Source: Yersinia bercovieri ATCC 43970
GTDB taxonomy: Bacteria > Pseudomonadota > Gammaproteobacteria > Enterobacterales > Enterobacteriaceae
NCBI RefSeq assembly: GCF_013282745.1
Contig: NZ_CP054044.1
Location: forward strand, 3,038,001-3,102,000
Direction of reading: 5' to 3'
DNA length: 64,000 nt
This document shows, in pieces, positions 11,814-18,603 of this stretch. Positions within the stretch are counted from its first letter, which is position 1, and every line of letters starts with the position of its first letter. The translations under genes and the position numbers were made by a program. A model generated the notes under the pieces. It ran no database searches. It saw only the letters and a program-made list of their open reading frames with translations, and was not told the origin of the DNA.

Positions 11814-11840
11814 TAAGTATTTTCGGCCCATTGCCGATAA
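11814..11840 (+). promoter_or_regulatory. Sigma-28 (FliA) flagellar promoter of cheV
   Basis: A perfect -10 element GCCGATAA (11833-11840) follows a -35-like TAAGTATT (11814-11821) after exactly 11 bases. The enterobacterial sigma-28 consensus is TAAAGTTT-N11-GCCGATAA. It sits about 90 bases upstream of the cheV ATG and gives a direct sequence reason to place cheV in the late flagellar regulon. Confidence 0.88.
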
Positions 11841-11929
11841 ATAGATAAGCAGAATGTTATTCCTTATTTTCCGAATGACTTAATTCGCCTTGTTACTACT
11901 TATCAATCTTCATTCGCATTGGGGAAAGT

Positions 11930-12904
11930 ATGGATAATTTTCAAAAAGAGATAGAGGAGAGAACTAACCTCACCTCATCGAACCGGTTTGAGCTGTTGCT
12001 GTTCCGCTTGGGCGAGTCGCATGATGAAGAGAAATCTGAGCTGTTCGGCATCAACGTGTTTAAGTTGCGTGAAATTGTGCCCATGCCTACGCTAACCAAG
12101 GTGGCGGGTATGGCATCGCCAATGATGGGGATGGCGAATATTCGCGGGGAGATTATTCCTGTGATTGATCTCCCGGCTATTGTCGGTTGTGAGCCAAAAA
12201 CCGGATTAAATATTCTGCTGGTAACCGAATATGCTCGTAGTACTCAGGCATTCGCGGTGGAGTCGGTTGATGATATCGTCCGCCTTGAATGGAGTCAGGT
12301 ACTGGCTGCTGATGCGGGTGTTAAGAGTCGCAGCATCACCAGCATTGCACGGCTGGATAACGACACCGCAAGTAACCGCCTAGCTCTGGTGCTGGATGTT
12401 GAACAGATTTTGTATGACATCGTTCCCGCTCATCGTAATGTCCAAATCGACAGTGAGAAAACCAAGGCGTTTGATCTGAAACCTGGCTCAGTCGCCATTG
12501 TGGCTGAGGACTCGAAGGTGGCACGTTCGATGCTGGAAGAGGGCTTGAAGATGATGGATATTCCCGCGGTGATGCATATCACCGGCCTGGAGGCGTGGAA
12601 TAAAATTCGTAAGATGGCTGATGAGGCGCGGGCGGAGGGGCGGCCTATCTCGGATAAAATCGCATTTGTGTTAACCGATTTAGAAATGCCAGAGATGGAC
12701 GGCTTTACATTGACGCTGAATATTAAACGCGATGAATTCCTGAAGAATATTCCGGTGATTATCCATTCATCGTTGTCCGGTAGTGCGAATGAAGATCATG
12801 TCCGCAAAGTTGGGGCGGATGCTTACGTAGCAAAATTTGAAGTCAATGAATTGGAAGCGGCGATCCACAGTGCTCTGGATTCCAAAAAAGCGATAAATTC
12901 GTAA
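11930..12904 (+). CDS. cheV: Chemotaxis coupling protein CheV (CheW-REC fusion)
   Basis: 324 residues. An N-terminal CheW-like domain (about 1-165, with GINVFKLREIVPMP and GMANIRGEIIPVIDLP) couples chemoreceptors to CheA. A C-terminal receiver domain follows, with the phosphorylatable Asp near residue 245 in FVLTDLEMPEMDGF and the acidic pocket in VAEDSKVARS. Phosphorylation is thought to tune adaptation. E. coli K-12 lacks cheV, whereas Salmonella and Yersinia carry it. It stands away from any other flagellar gene here and relies on its own sigma-28 promoter. Confidence 0.95.
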   Translation: MDNFQKEIEERTNLTSSNRFELLLFRLGESHDEEKSELFGINVFKLREIVPMPTLTKVAGMASPMMGMANIRGEIIPVIDLPAIVGCEPKTGLNILLVTEYARSTQAFAVESVDDIVRLEWSQVLAADAGVKSRSITSIARLDNDTASNRLALVLDVEQILYDIVPAHRNVQIDSEKTKAFDLKPGSVAIVAEDSKVARSMLEEGLKMMDIPAVMHITGLEAWNKIRKMADEARAEGRPISDKIAFVLTDLEMPEMDGFTLTLNIKRDEFLKNIPVIIHSSLSGSANEDHVRKVGADAYVAKFEVNELEAAIHSALDSKKAINS

Positions 12905-12923
12905 CAGCCATTCCCATCTTGGT

Positions 12924-12959
12924 ATCTAAGCCATTGACTTGCAACATAATGGCTTAGAT
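12924..12959. terminator. 12-bp inverted repeat after cheV
   Basis: Perfect inverted repeat ATCTAAGCCATT (12924-12935) / AATGGCTTAGAT (12948-12959) with a 12-base loop, 20 bases past the cheV stop. There is no T tract after it, so it could be a transcript-stabilising stem or weak terminator instead of a classical one. Confidence 0.5.
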
Positions 12960-13029
12960 GCTGAACCCACCCATCTAGTGACAACTACTCAGTTACAGAC
13001 TGAAACTGGCGTAATGGCAGAAACCTCAA

Positions 13030-13035
13030 TATAAT
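13030..13035 (+). promoter_or_regulatory. Candidate -10 element for the ABC-F leader transcript
   Basis: TATAAT matches the sigma-70 -10 consensus perfectly, 41 bases upstream of the leader ORF start. No good -35 hexamer is visible at the usual spacing. Confidence 0.4.
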
Positions 13036-13075
13036 CAGTTTATTCATTAACCAACGTTATTTAAGGAGGATTACT

Positions 13076-13159
13076 ATGTTGACCCGTGAATTGTTTCTTT
13101 ATTCACTCGTCTTTAGTGATCGTGCTTGCTCAAGCATTACCGGTATCGTGCTGCGATAA
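13076..13159 (+). CDS. 27-residue leader peptide upstream of the ABC-F gene
   Basis: ATG 13076 has a very strong ribosome binding site, AAGGAGGA at 13063-13070, with 5-base spacing. That is far stronger than the site of the ABC-F gene it precedes. The peptide (MLTRELFLYSLV..., ending GIVLR) has a hydrophobic first half and resembles no family I know. Its stop codon (13157-13159) lies inside one arm of an inverted repeat whose other arm overlaps a second hairpin just before the ABC-F start. This layout is typical of translation-controlled attenuators of ribosome-protection genes, so I infer a regulatory leader and not a functional protein. Confidence 0.6.
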   Translation: MLTRELFLYSLVFSDRACSSITGIVLR

Positions 13160-13235
13160 CCTGCTTGAGCGAAGCTAACTAACACACTGAGAACTTCCCT
13201 CCAGCTTACTGGTTATCGTCAGTTTTTTTGACGAT
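13122..13235 (+). promoter_or_regulatory. Candidate attenuator: alternative hairpins between leader ORF and ABC-F gene
   Basis: Three inverted repeats are visible. (i) GCTCAAGCA (13128-13136) pairs with TGCTTGAGC (13162-13170). (ii) GATAACC (13155-13161, containing the leader stop codon) pairs with GGTTATC (13211-13217). (iii) ATCGTCA (13215-13221) pairs with TGACGAT (13229-13235). Pairs ii and iii share bases 13215-13217 and so exclude each other. A ribosome halted in or at the end of the leader would cover the GATAACC arm. The bases 13236-13268 before the ABC-F ATG hold no strong ribosome binding site. Structure calls are by eye. Confidence 0.5.
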
Positions 13236-13268
13236 CGGCATTTTATGCCTGTAAAACTTGAGTAAGCA

Positions 13269-15011
13269 ATGACCACATTACTTTCTGCACAATCTGTCTG
13301 TTACGACAACACTTTCGGCCCACTGCTGGCTGAGATCACCTTTGGCCTGAAAAAAGGTGACCGTATCGGTCTGATTGGCCATAACGGCAGTGGTAAAAGC
13401 ACGCTGCTAAAGATCCTCAGCGGGGATTTACCCGCCACCTCTGGCACCATCACCACCGCCAATCATTGCCTGATGGCATGTGTTGAACAACATCTGCCCG
13501 CTATGTTGGCTGACTGCACTCTGCTGGATGCGGTGCTCAATCATCTGCCCGATAGCCTGCATCAACCCGAATACTGGCAAGCTGAAGTTTTACTCGCCAG
13601 TTTGGGGTTTGACGAGGCCGACTGGGAGTTGACTGCCGGTACATTGAGTGGAGGAGAGCACACGCGCCTGCTATTGGCTCGGGCGCTGATTCGCCAACCC
13701 GATTTGCTGCTGCTGGACGAACCCAGTAACCATCTGGATTTACCCACTCTGCTGTGGTTGGAACAGTTTCTGCTAAATTGGAGCGGTAGTTTTGTTCTGG
13801 TTTCACATGATCGCAGCTTACTGGACCATGTCACCAACTGCACCTGGATCTTGCGCGACAAAAATCTACAGTTCATTCGTCTGCCTTGCACGTTGGCGCG
13901 ACAGGCATTAGCGGAAAAAGATATCGTGGATAGCCACCGCCGTCAGGCCGAACAGAAGGAGATTGATCGGGTGGCAAAGAGTGCCAAACGGCTGGCTATC
14001 TGGGGTAGCGTGTATGACAGCGAAAAACTGGCGCGTAAGGCGAAGCAGATGGAGAGACAGGTCGATCGACTTAAGGATGAGCAGACCCAACTCACTGCGG
14101 GTAATCAGTGGCAGTTGCGTCTCAACGGCGAGGCCTTACCGGCAGACCGCGTGCTGGCATTGTCAGCTCTGCGGGTGCGGCCAGCGCCACTGGCCCCGGT
14201 GCTATTTGAGTTGGATCAACTGCGGGTAAAAAGCGGTGATCGAATTGCGTTGGTTGGACGTAACGGCTGTGGTAAATCCTCATTGCTGCACTGCTTGTGG
14301 CGGGCGGTTAGCCAGCCAGAGGCCGCTGATGTCGGTCTGGTGTTCCATCCAAAAGTGCGTGTGGGCTACTACGATCAGAGCCTGCAACAACTGAGGGATG
14401 AGGATACATTAACCGAGGCTTTGACCCCGTTCGCACCGCTAACGGAAGATCAGCGAAAAATGGCACTAATCGGCGCAGGTTTCCCTTATCTCCGGCATCA
14501 ACAGCGGGTTAATACGCTGAGCGGCGGCGAGCGTTCGCGATTACTGTTTGTCGGCCTAACACTGGCTAACTACTCGCTACTGCTGCTCGACGAGCCAACC
14601 AATCACCTTGATATGGAAGGCAAAGAGGAGCTGGCGGACACGCTGAAGACATTTAGTGGCGCCGTGCTGCTGGTTTCCCATGACCGCACATTGATTGAAC
14701 AAAGCTGCAATCGTTTTTGGCTAATCAATAAACAGCGGCTGGAGGAGTGGCACGATTTAGAACCGGTTTATGCTATTTTGGCTGATAAATCGGTGCCAAT
14801 GGCTCTCACGACGGCAACTCACTCAACGACAATATTGCCAACTGAGACGCAAGCGGAAAGCGAAGAGGAGCGCTTGCTGGCGACACTACTGGAATTGGAA
14901 AGCAAGCTGGGGGAGGATTTAGCACGTAAACCCAGACATCAGAAACCTGTGTTGCAACAGCAGTGGCAGCAGCAGATTGCACAACTCAATACCCTGCTAG
15001 GGTTGGCGTAA
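13269..15011 (+). CDS. ABC-F family ATPase (ribosome-associated type), subgroup unresolved
   Basis: 580 residues with two fused ATP-binding domains and no membrane segment, the ABC-F architecture. Domain 1 has Walker A GHNGSGKST (37-45), signature LSGGEHTR and Walker B LLLLDEPSNHLD. Domain 2 has GRNGCGKSS (about 330), LSGGERSR and LLLLDEPTNHLD. A charged helical linker lies between them (about 220-280). ABC-F proteins bind the ribosomal E site and either adjust translation or dislodge antibiotics. It does not look like EttA, Uup, YbiT or YheS, so the exact role is open. The leader ORF and hairpins upstream suggest induction by ribosome stalling. The poor ribosome binding site before ATG 13269 fits translational control. 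Confidence 0.85.
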   Translation: MTTLLSAQSVCYDNTFGPLLAEITFGLKKGDRIGLIGHNGSGKSTLLKILSGDLPATSGTITTANHCLMACVEQHLPAMLADCTLLDAVLNHLPDSLHQPEYWQAEVLLASLGFDEADWELTAGTLSGGEHTRLLLARALIRQPDLLLLDEPSNHLDLPTLLWLEQFLLNWSGSFVLVSHDRSLLDHVTNCTWILRDKNLQFIRLPCTLARQALAEKDIVDSHRRQAEQKEIDRVAKSAKRLAIWGSVYDSEKLARKAKQMERQVDRLKDEQTQLTAGNQWQLRLNGEALPADRVLALSALRVRPAPLAPVLFELDQLRVKSGDRIALVGRNGCGKSSLLHCLWRAVSQPEAADVGLVFHPKVRVGYYDQSLQQLRDEDTLTEALTPFAPLTEDQRKMALIGAGFPYLRHQQRVNTLSGGERSRLLFVGLTLANYSLLLLDEPTNHLDMEGKEELADTLKTFSGAVLLVSHDRTLIEQSCNRFWLINKQRLEEWHDLEPVYAILADKSVPMALTTATHSTTILPTETQAESEEERLLATLLELESKLGEDLARKPRHQKPVLQQQWQQQIAQLNTLLGLA

Positions 15012-15109
15012 ATGTTAGGCCGCAAGGATGCGGCGCAACCAGGGTCTCAGAACCCTGATGGCGAATGATGGTGCTATCGCCTATGACGGATTGCAACGTG
15101 GGTAAGCAG
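15012..15109. other. Intergenic stretch after the ABC-F gene with two small hairpins
   Basis: GCCGCA/TGCGGC (about 15019-15034) and CAGGGT/ACCCTG (about 15040-15057) form short stems but neither has a T tract. No gene is seen. Confidence 0.35.
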
Positions 15110-15118
15110 AAAAGCAAA

Positions 15119-15148
15119 AAGCCCGCTTAAGTTTCCTTAAGCGGGCTT
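15119..15148 (-). terminator. Intrinsic terminator of tRNA-Asn copy 1
   Basis: 13-bp inverted repeat AAGCCCGCTTAAG / CTTAAGCGGGCTT with a 4-base loop. On the minus strand it is followed by a T-rich tract, 8 bases past the tRNA 3' end. Confidence 0.9.
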
Positions 15149-15156
15149 CTCTAATT

Positions 15157-15232
15157 TGGCTCCTCTGACTGGACTCGAACCAGTGACATACGGATTAACA
15201 GTCCGCCGTTCTACCGACTGAACTACAGAGGA
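15157..15232 (-). tRNA. tRNA-Asn (anticodon GTT), copy 1
   Basis: The 76-base minus-strand sequence runs from TCCTCTG to the encoded CCA tail. It folds as a cloverleaf: acceptor TCCTCTG/CAGAGGA, anticodon loop CTGTTAATC with GTT, and T-loop GGTTCGAGTCC. It matches enterobacterial tRNA-Asn as I recall it. It has its own promoter and terminator, so it is a single-gene transcription unit. Asn tRNA genes are the known attachment sites of the Yersinia high-pathogenicity island, but none of that island is present here. Confidence 0.97.
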
Positions 15233-15250
15233 ATCGTGTGAACGAGGCGA

Positions 15251-15279
15251 ATAATAGCGGGGTATCTGGGGCATGTCAA
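15251..15279 (-). promoter_or_regulatory. Sigma-70 promoter of tRNA-Asn copy 1
   Basis: On the minus strand, TTGACA (15274-15279, perfect -35), a 17-base spacer and TATTAT (15251-15256, -10) end 18 bases before the mature tRNA. GC-rich bases follow the -10, as in stringently controlled tRNA promoters. Confidence 0.88.
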
Positions 15280-15459
15280 AGGGGAAAAACGTTATAAATG
15301 CGCGTTTGCTGAGAGAATGAGCTTATTGGCTTGTTTTTCAGCAAACTTGCTATTTATCCTGCAAGTTATCCCCCTTGTTAAGCTGCTCACATTATTCCCC
15401 CGACCAAGCTTCGCATCCTCACGCGGATAAGGTATAGTTCCGCTTTTTGCGAAGGTATC

Positions 15460-16332
15460 ATGCTGACTAACTCCTCCATTCGTCTCAATAAATACATTAG
15501 CGAGAGCGGTATCTGTTCTCGACGCGATGCAGATCGCTATATCGAACAAGGCAATGTTTTTATTAACGGCAAGCGTGCTACGGTTGGCGTTCAGGTCTCT
15601 GCCGGAGATGTGGTGAAAGTTAACGGTCAGATTATCGAGCCGCGTAATGAAGAGGACTTAATACTGATTGCGCTGAATAAGCCCGTCGGCGTAATAAGCA
15701 CCACGGAAGATGGTGAGCAGAATAACATCGTTGATTTTGTTAACCACAGCAAACGGGTCTTTCCTATCGGGCGGCTGGATAAAGATTCGCAAGGGCTGAT
15801 TTTACTGACGAATCACGGCGATTTGGTCAACAAAATCCTGCGTGCTGGGAACGATCACGAAAAAGAGTATGTTGTGACCGTCAACAAACCGGTGACTGAC
15901 GAATTTATTCTCGGTTTAGGGGCCGGTGTGCCGATGCTGGGAACGGTGACCAAGAAATGCAAAGTGAAGAGAGAGGCCACTTTTGTGTTTCGTATCACCC
16001 TGGTGCAGGGTCTTAATCGCCAGATTCGCCGCATGTGTAAGCACTTTGGCTATGAAGTTACCAAGCTAGAACGCGTACGTATCATGAATATCAGTCTGAA
16101 AGGGCTGCCGCAGGGTGAATGGCGAGATTTAACCGAAGATGAACTCATCGAGTTATTTAAGTTGATCGAAAACTCATCGTCCGATGAAAAACCAGTAAAA
16201 AAAGCGCCGGTTAAGGCGGTTGAAGCGAAAAGAGTGAGCATCAGCGGGCCGAAAAAAACCGAAAAACCTGATGGTAATGCCGCTTCCCGTAAGCGCTTTG
16301 CCCAGCCTGGGCGTAAGAAGAAAGGGCGCTAA
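15460..16332 (+). CDS. rluF: 23S rRNA pseudouridine(2604) synthase RluF
   Basis: 290 residues. RluF isomerises U2604 of 23S rRNA and, in E. coli, U35 of tRNA-Tyr. An N-terminal S4 RNA-binding domain (about 6-60, [21 protein letters not shown]) is followed by the RsuA/RluF catalytic domain with the catalytic Asp107 in [10 protein letters not shown] and the NRQIRRMC block. It ends in a lysine-rich basic tail (PGRKKKGR) shared with the E. coli enzyme. This housekeeping gene lies between two tRNA-Asn repeats. Confidence 0.95.
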   Translation: MLTNSSIRLNKYISESGICSRRDADRYIEQGNVFINGKRATVGVQVSAGDVVKVNGQIIEPRNEEDLILIALNKPVGVISTTEDGEQNNIVDFVNHSKRVFPIGRLDKDSQGLILLTNHGDLVNKILRAGNDHEKEYVVTVNKPVTDEFILGLGAGVPMLGTVTKKCKVKREATFVFRITLVQGLNRQIRRMCKHFGYEVTKLERVRIMNISLKGLPQGEWRDLTEDELIELFKLIENSSSDEKPVKKAPVKAVEAKRVSISGPKKTEKPDGNAASRKRFAQPGRKKKGR

Positions 16333-16514
16333 ATCTGCACTATTATTACCAACGGCAGGAAACTATCACCACCGGCTGGAAACGGCCTCTGCGCTGAACA
16401 TCATCTAAGCACCTCCCGTGGCGGGCTGAAATAGCGATTTAAGCCCCACTGCCGCGGGTAGGTATCCGCTCAAGTCAAAATTTCTCTCAGGTTAACCCGG
16501 CAAAAAGTGATTTG

Positions 16515-17255
16515 TTACATTGTCACCTTTATGCGTTGGCTATTTTTGACCTCATTACCCGCATCATTAAAATAAATATAATTCAGGGTCACCTCACCGT
16601 TAAGTGAGGTGGGCTGCTGTTCAAAATGGTACTGCCGATCAGCAAATGGGGCCAACATCATGTCCATCTCTTGGGCGACCAGAACGTTTTTTTGCTGGCT
16701 TTGCAGCTGAATCTGGCCGAAAGAGACGTGATATGGCGTGGGGTTATGGGCGATGAGAACGTATTCACTATTTTGCTTTTTGAGGGTGAAACTCACTTTT
16801 TTCAGCGCTTCGGCCGGTGGTGGCGTTAACCCGTCGGGGCGATAAAAAATCTTCATCTGGGTGTTCATCGCCATCGCCACCTGAGCATGGGCATCGACAT
16901 TACGCCGCGTTTTGGGCGGTATCTCATACAGATTCAGCCAGTAAACTGACTCCCGATCGGTAGGCAGATTCTCCCCTTTATTGATAATTCGTAGCCCTTG
17001 AGCCGCGCCCGCTTGCATCTTAAATACAGCCGGTAACACCATAAATGGCGCTTTGCTCTGGTCTGGCGTGCTGTCTACATCACCATCATCAATCCAGGTT
17101 TGTACCACCACCGGATAATCATTGGTATTCGCTAACATCAGTGTGCGTTCGCGCGACTCGGGCTGATAGATCATGCGCGTCGCCCCCGCGACTAAACCGG
17201 CCGAAACGTGCTGATTGATAGTTAATATGAGTAAAAATAAGCATAAATATCTCAT
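16515..17255 (-). CDS. Periplasmic fimbrial chaperone (second of the operon)
   Basis: 246 residues, PapD-like. A signal peptide ends near VSA (residue 19). The N-terminal immunoglobulin-like domain shows GATRMIYQ and LNLYEIPPK, close to the family LN-EIP motif that precedes the conserved subunit-binding strand. A second domain follows. The chaperone would carry unfolded subunits to the usher. Its start overlaps the adhesin stop by four bases. It is the last gene of the five-gene operon and the second chaperone in it, perhaps dedicated to the tip adhesin (inference). Confidence 0.9.
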   Translation of the reverse strand: MRYLCLFLLILTINQHVSAGLVAGATRMIYQPESRERTLMLANTNDYPVVVQTWIDDGDVDSTPDQSKAPFMVLPAVFKMQAGAAQGLRIINKGENLPTDRESVYWLNLYEIPPKTRRNVDAHAQVAMAMNTQMKIFYRPDGLTPPPAEALKKVSFTLKKQNSEYVLIAHNPTPYHVSFGQIQLQSQQKNVLVAQEMDMMLAPFADRQYHFEQQPTSLNGEVTLNYIYFNDAGNEVKNSQRIKVTM

Positions 17256-18589
17256 TGTATTTTCACCAAAACATAAGCGGTGGCATCGATCTTACCGGCT
17301 GTTGGGCTGCCCTTAGGCAGTTTTTTCAATGTGGCGGTGAAGTGATGGGAGTAGTTGTTATAGCCGGCGGCACTACTGCCATTGGCGCTGGCCCCCGTTA
17401 AGATGGGATACCAACCCGCAGCACTGGAACCCGTGATGCAATTGCTGACACATCCGCCCCAGCCGACAAAATTCATTGCCGCACCATTGCTGTCACTCAA
17501 GCTGATCCCCACCCCGGTGGCAATGCGGTTATCCGTACCGTAATGGTCGGAGAGTAAGTAGCTTACGCCACCGGCTGCGTTCACCAACCCTAAGCTCTGT
17601 GCTTTCAGGTAGCCCGGTAATGAGGTTTGGATACCCAGCGCCGTTTGCCCGCTATTGATGCCCGACTCCGTGCCGGATTGGCACTCAATATCCACCGTAA
17701 TATCGGCACTGCGTGTTTGGTTATTGTTGAGTTCATTCACGGTGATGATAGGGAAAACCACATAAGGCGTGACGTTGCGCACCACGCAGGTATTTTTACG
17801 TGTCAGGACGGCGACCGGCGAGGTATTCATGCCAAACGCCATATAGCGCCCACTCCCCCATGTTTGATAATTAGTCGCCGAATCATACCCGGCTTCCGGC
17901 ACTGGCATACCGGGGCCTTTGAAAACCACATAGCCATTGGGTTGATTGCAGGTGTAGCTGCCGGAGTAGTTATCTGCCGCTGGCCCCGGACATCCCCAGG
18001 TCGAGGGGCCAGGGTTGTGGTCGACTGAGCCGACCTTTTTTAATTCAGCGCGGATCTGGCTGAAATGCTTGCCTTTAATCTGAATCTTATTGCCCAGTAC
18101 ATCGAATTTTTTCAGGGGCACTTGTTGCCAGATGCGGCTGAATTCAATACCTGAATCGACATGAATCAATTTCAATGCGGTATAAGGGAAGAACGTCTGA
18201 AAATAGTTATCCCCCATGTTGGTGTAGCCGCCGACATTACTGTCGCCATTTGTGGCGAAAACTTCGAAAATGCTCTCTTTATCGGCGATATCACATTCAT
18301 AGATAACGGCTTCTGGATCTGCCCAGAAACGGGCGGGGACTAAACTAATAATACTGGAGGCCAGAATCGAATCAACGGGCTGAATATAGTTGCTCGTCAT
18401 ATTGATATTGCCTAGTTGCAATGAGGCACCGTAGTTATCGCCACCGATGTTGGCACCTTTCCAGACACACTGCGCATAACTGGGTAGCGTCACACTCAGT
18501 AAGCCGAATGCCAAAAACAATCCCATACCCTGAGAGAATAAGGGGCGGCGTCGATCTAACGTAGCGCGGCGGGTCGTCATAGGATTCAT
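17252..18589 (-). CDS. Fimbrial tip adhesin-like protein
   Basis: 445 residues with a long signal peptide ending near SYA (about residue 39). The N-terminal part (about 40-290) is cysteine-bearing and not obviously a FimH-type lectin. The C-terminal part, with VVFPIITVNELNNNQTRSADITVDIECQS and a final VLVKIQ strand, looks like a pilin domain. Size, position after the usher and the two-part layout suggest a tip adhesin; the ligand is unknown. ATG 18589 (MNPMTT) is chosen because it lies just after the usher stop and gives a proper signal peptide. Confidence 0.75.
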   Translation of the reverse strand: MNPMTTRRATLDRRRPLFSQGMGLFLAFGLLSVTLPSYAQCVWKGANIGGDNYGASLQLGNINMTSNYIQPVDSILASSIISLVPARFWADPEAVIYECDIADKESIFEVFATNGDSNVGGYTNMGDNYFQTFFPYTALKLIHVDSGIEFSRIWQQVPLKKFDVLGNKIQIKGKHFSQIRAELKKVGSVDHNPGPSTWGCPGPAADNYSGSYTCNQPNGYVVFKGPGMPVPEAGYDSATNYQTWGSGRYMAFGMNTSPVAVLTRKNTCVVRNVTPYVVFPIITVNELNNNQTRSADITVDIECQSGTESGINSGQTALGIQTSLPGYLKAQSLGLVNAAGGVSYLLSDHYGTDNRIATGVGISLSDSNGAAMNFVGWGGCVSNCITGSSAAGWYPILTGASANGSSAAGYNNYSHHFTATLKKLPKGSPTAGKIDATAYVLVKIQ

Positions 18590-18603
18590 ACTGTTTCTCT
18601 GAT

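Larger units (their letters stand above)
15110..15287. repeat. 178-bp direct repeat copy 1 carrying tRNA-Asn
   Basis: Bases 15110-15287 appear identical to 28210-28387 by direct comparison, covering the terminator, the tRNA and the promoter. The sequences diverge immediately outside. A third copy at about 48418-48545 shares the tRNA and terminator but has diverged in the promoter side. Confidence 0.85.
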
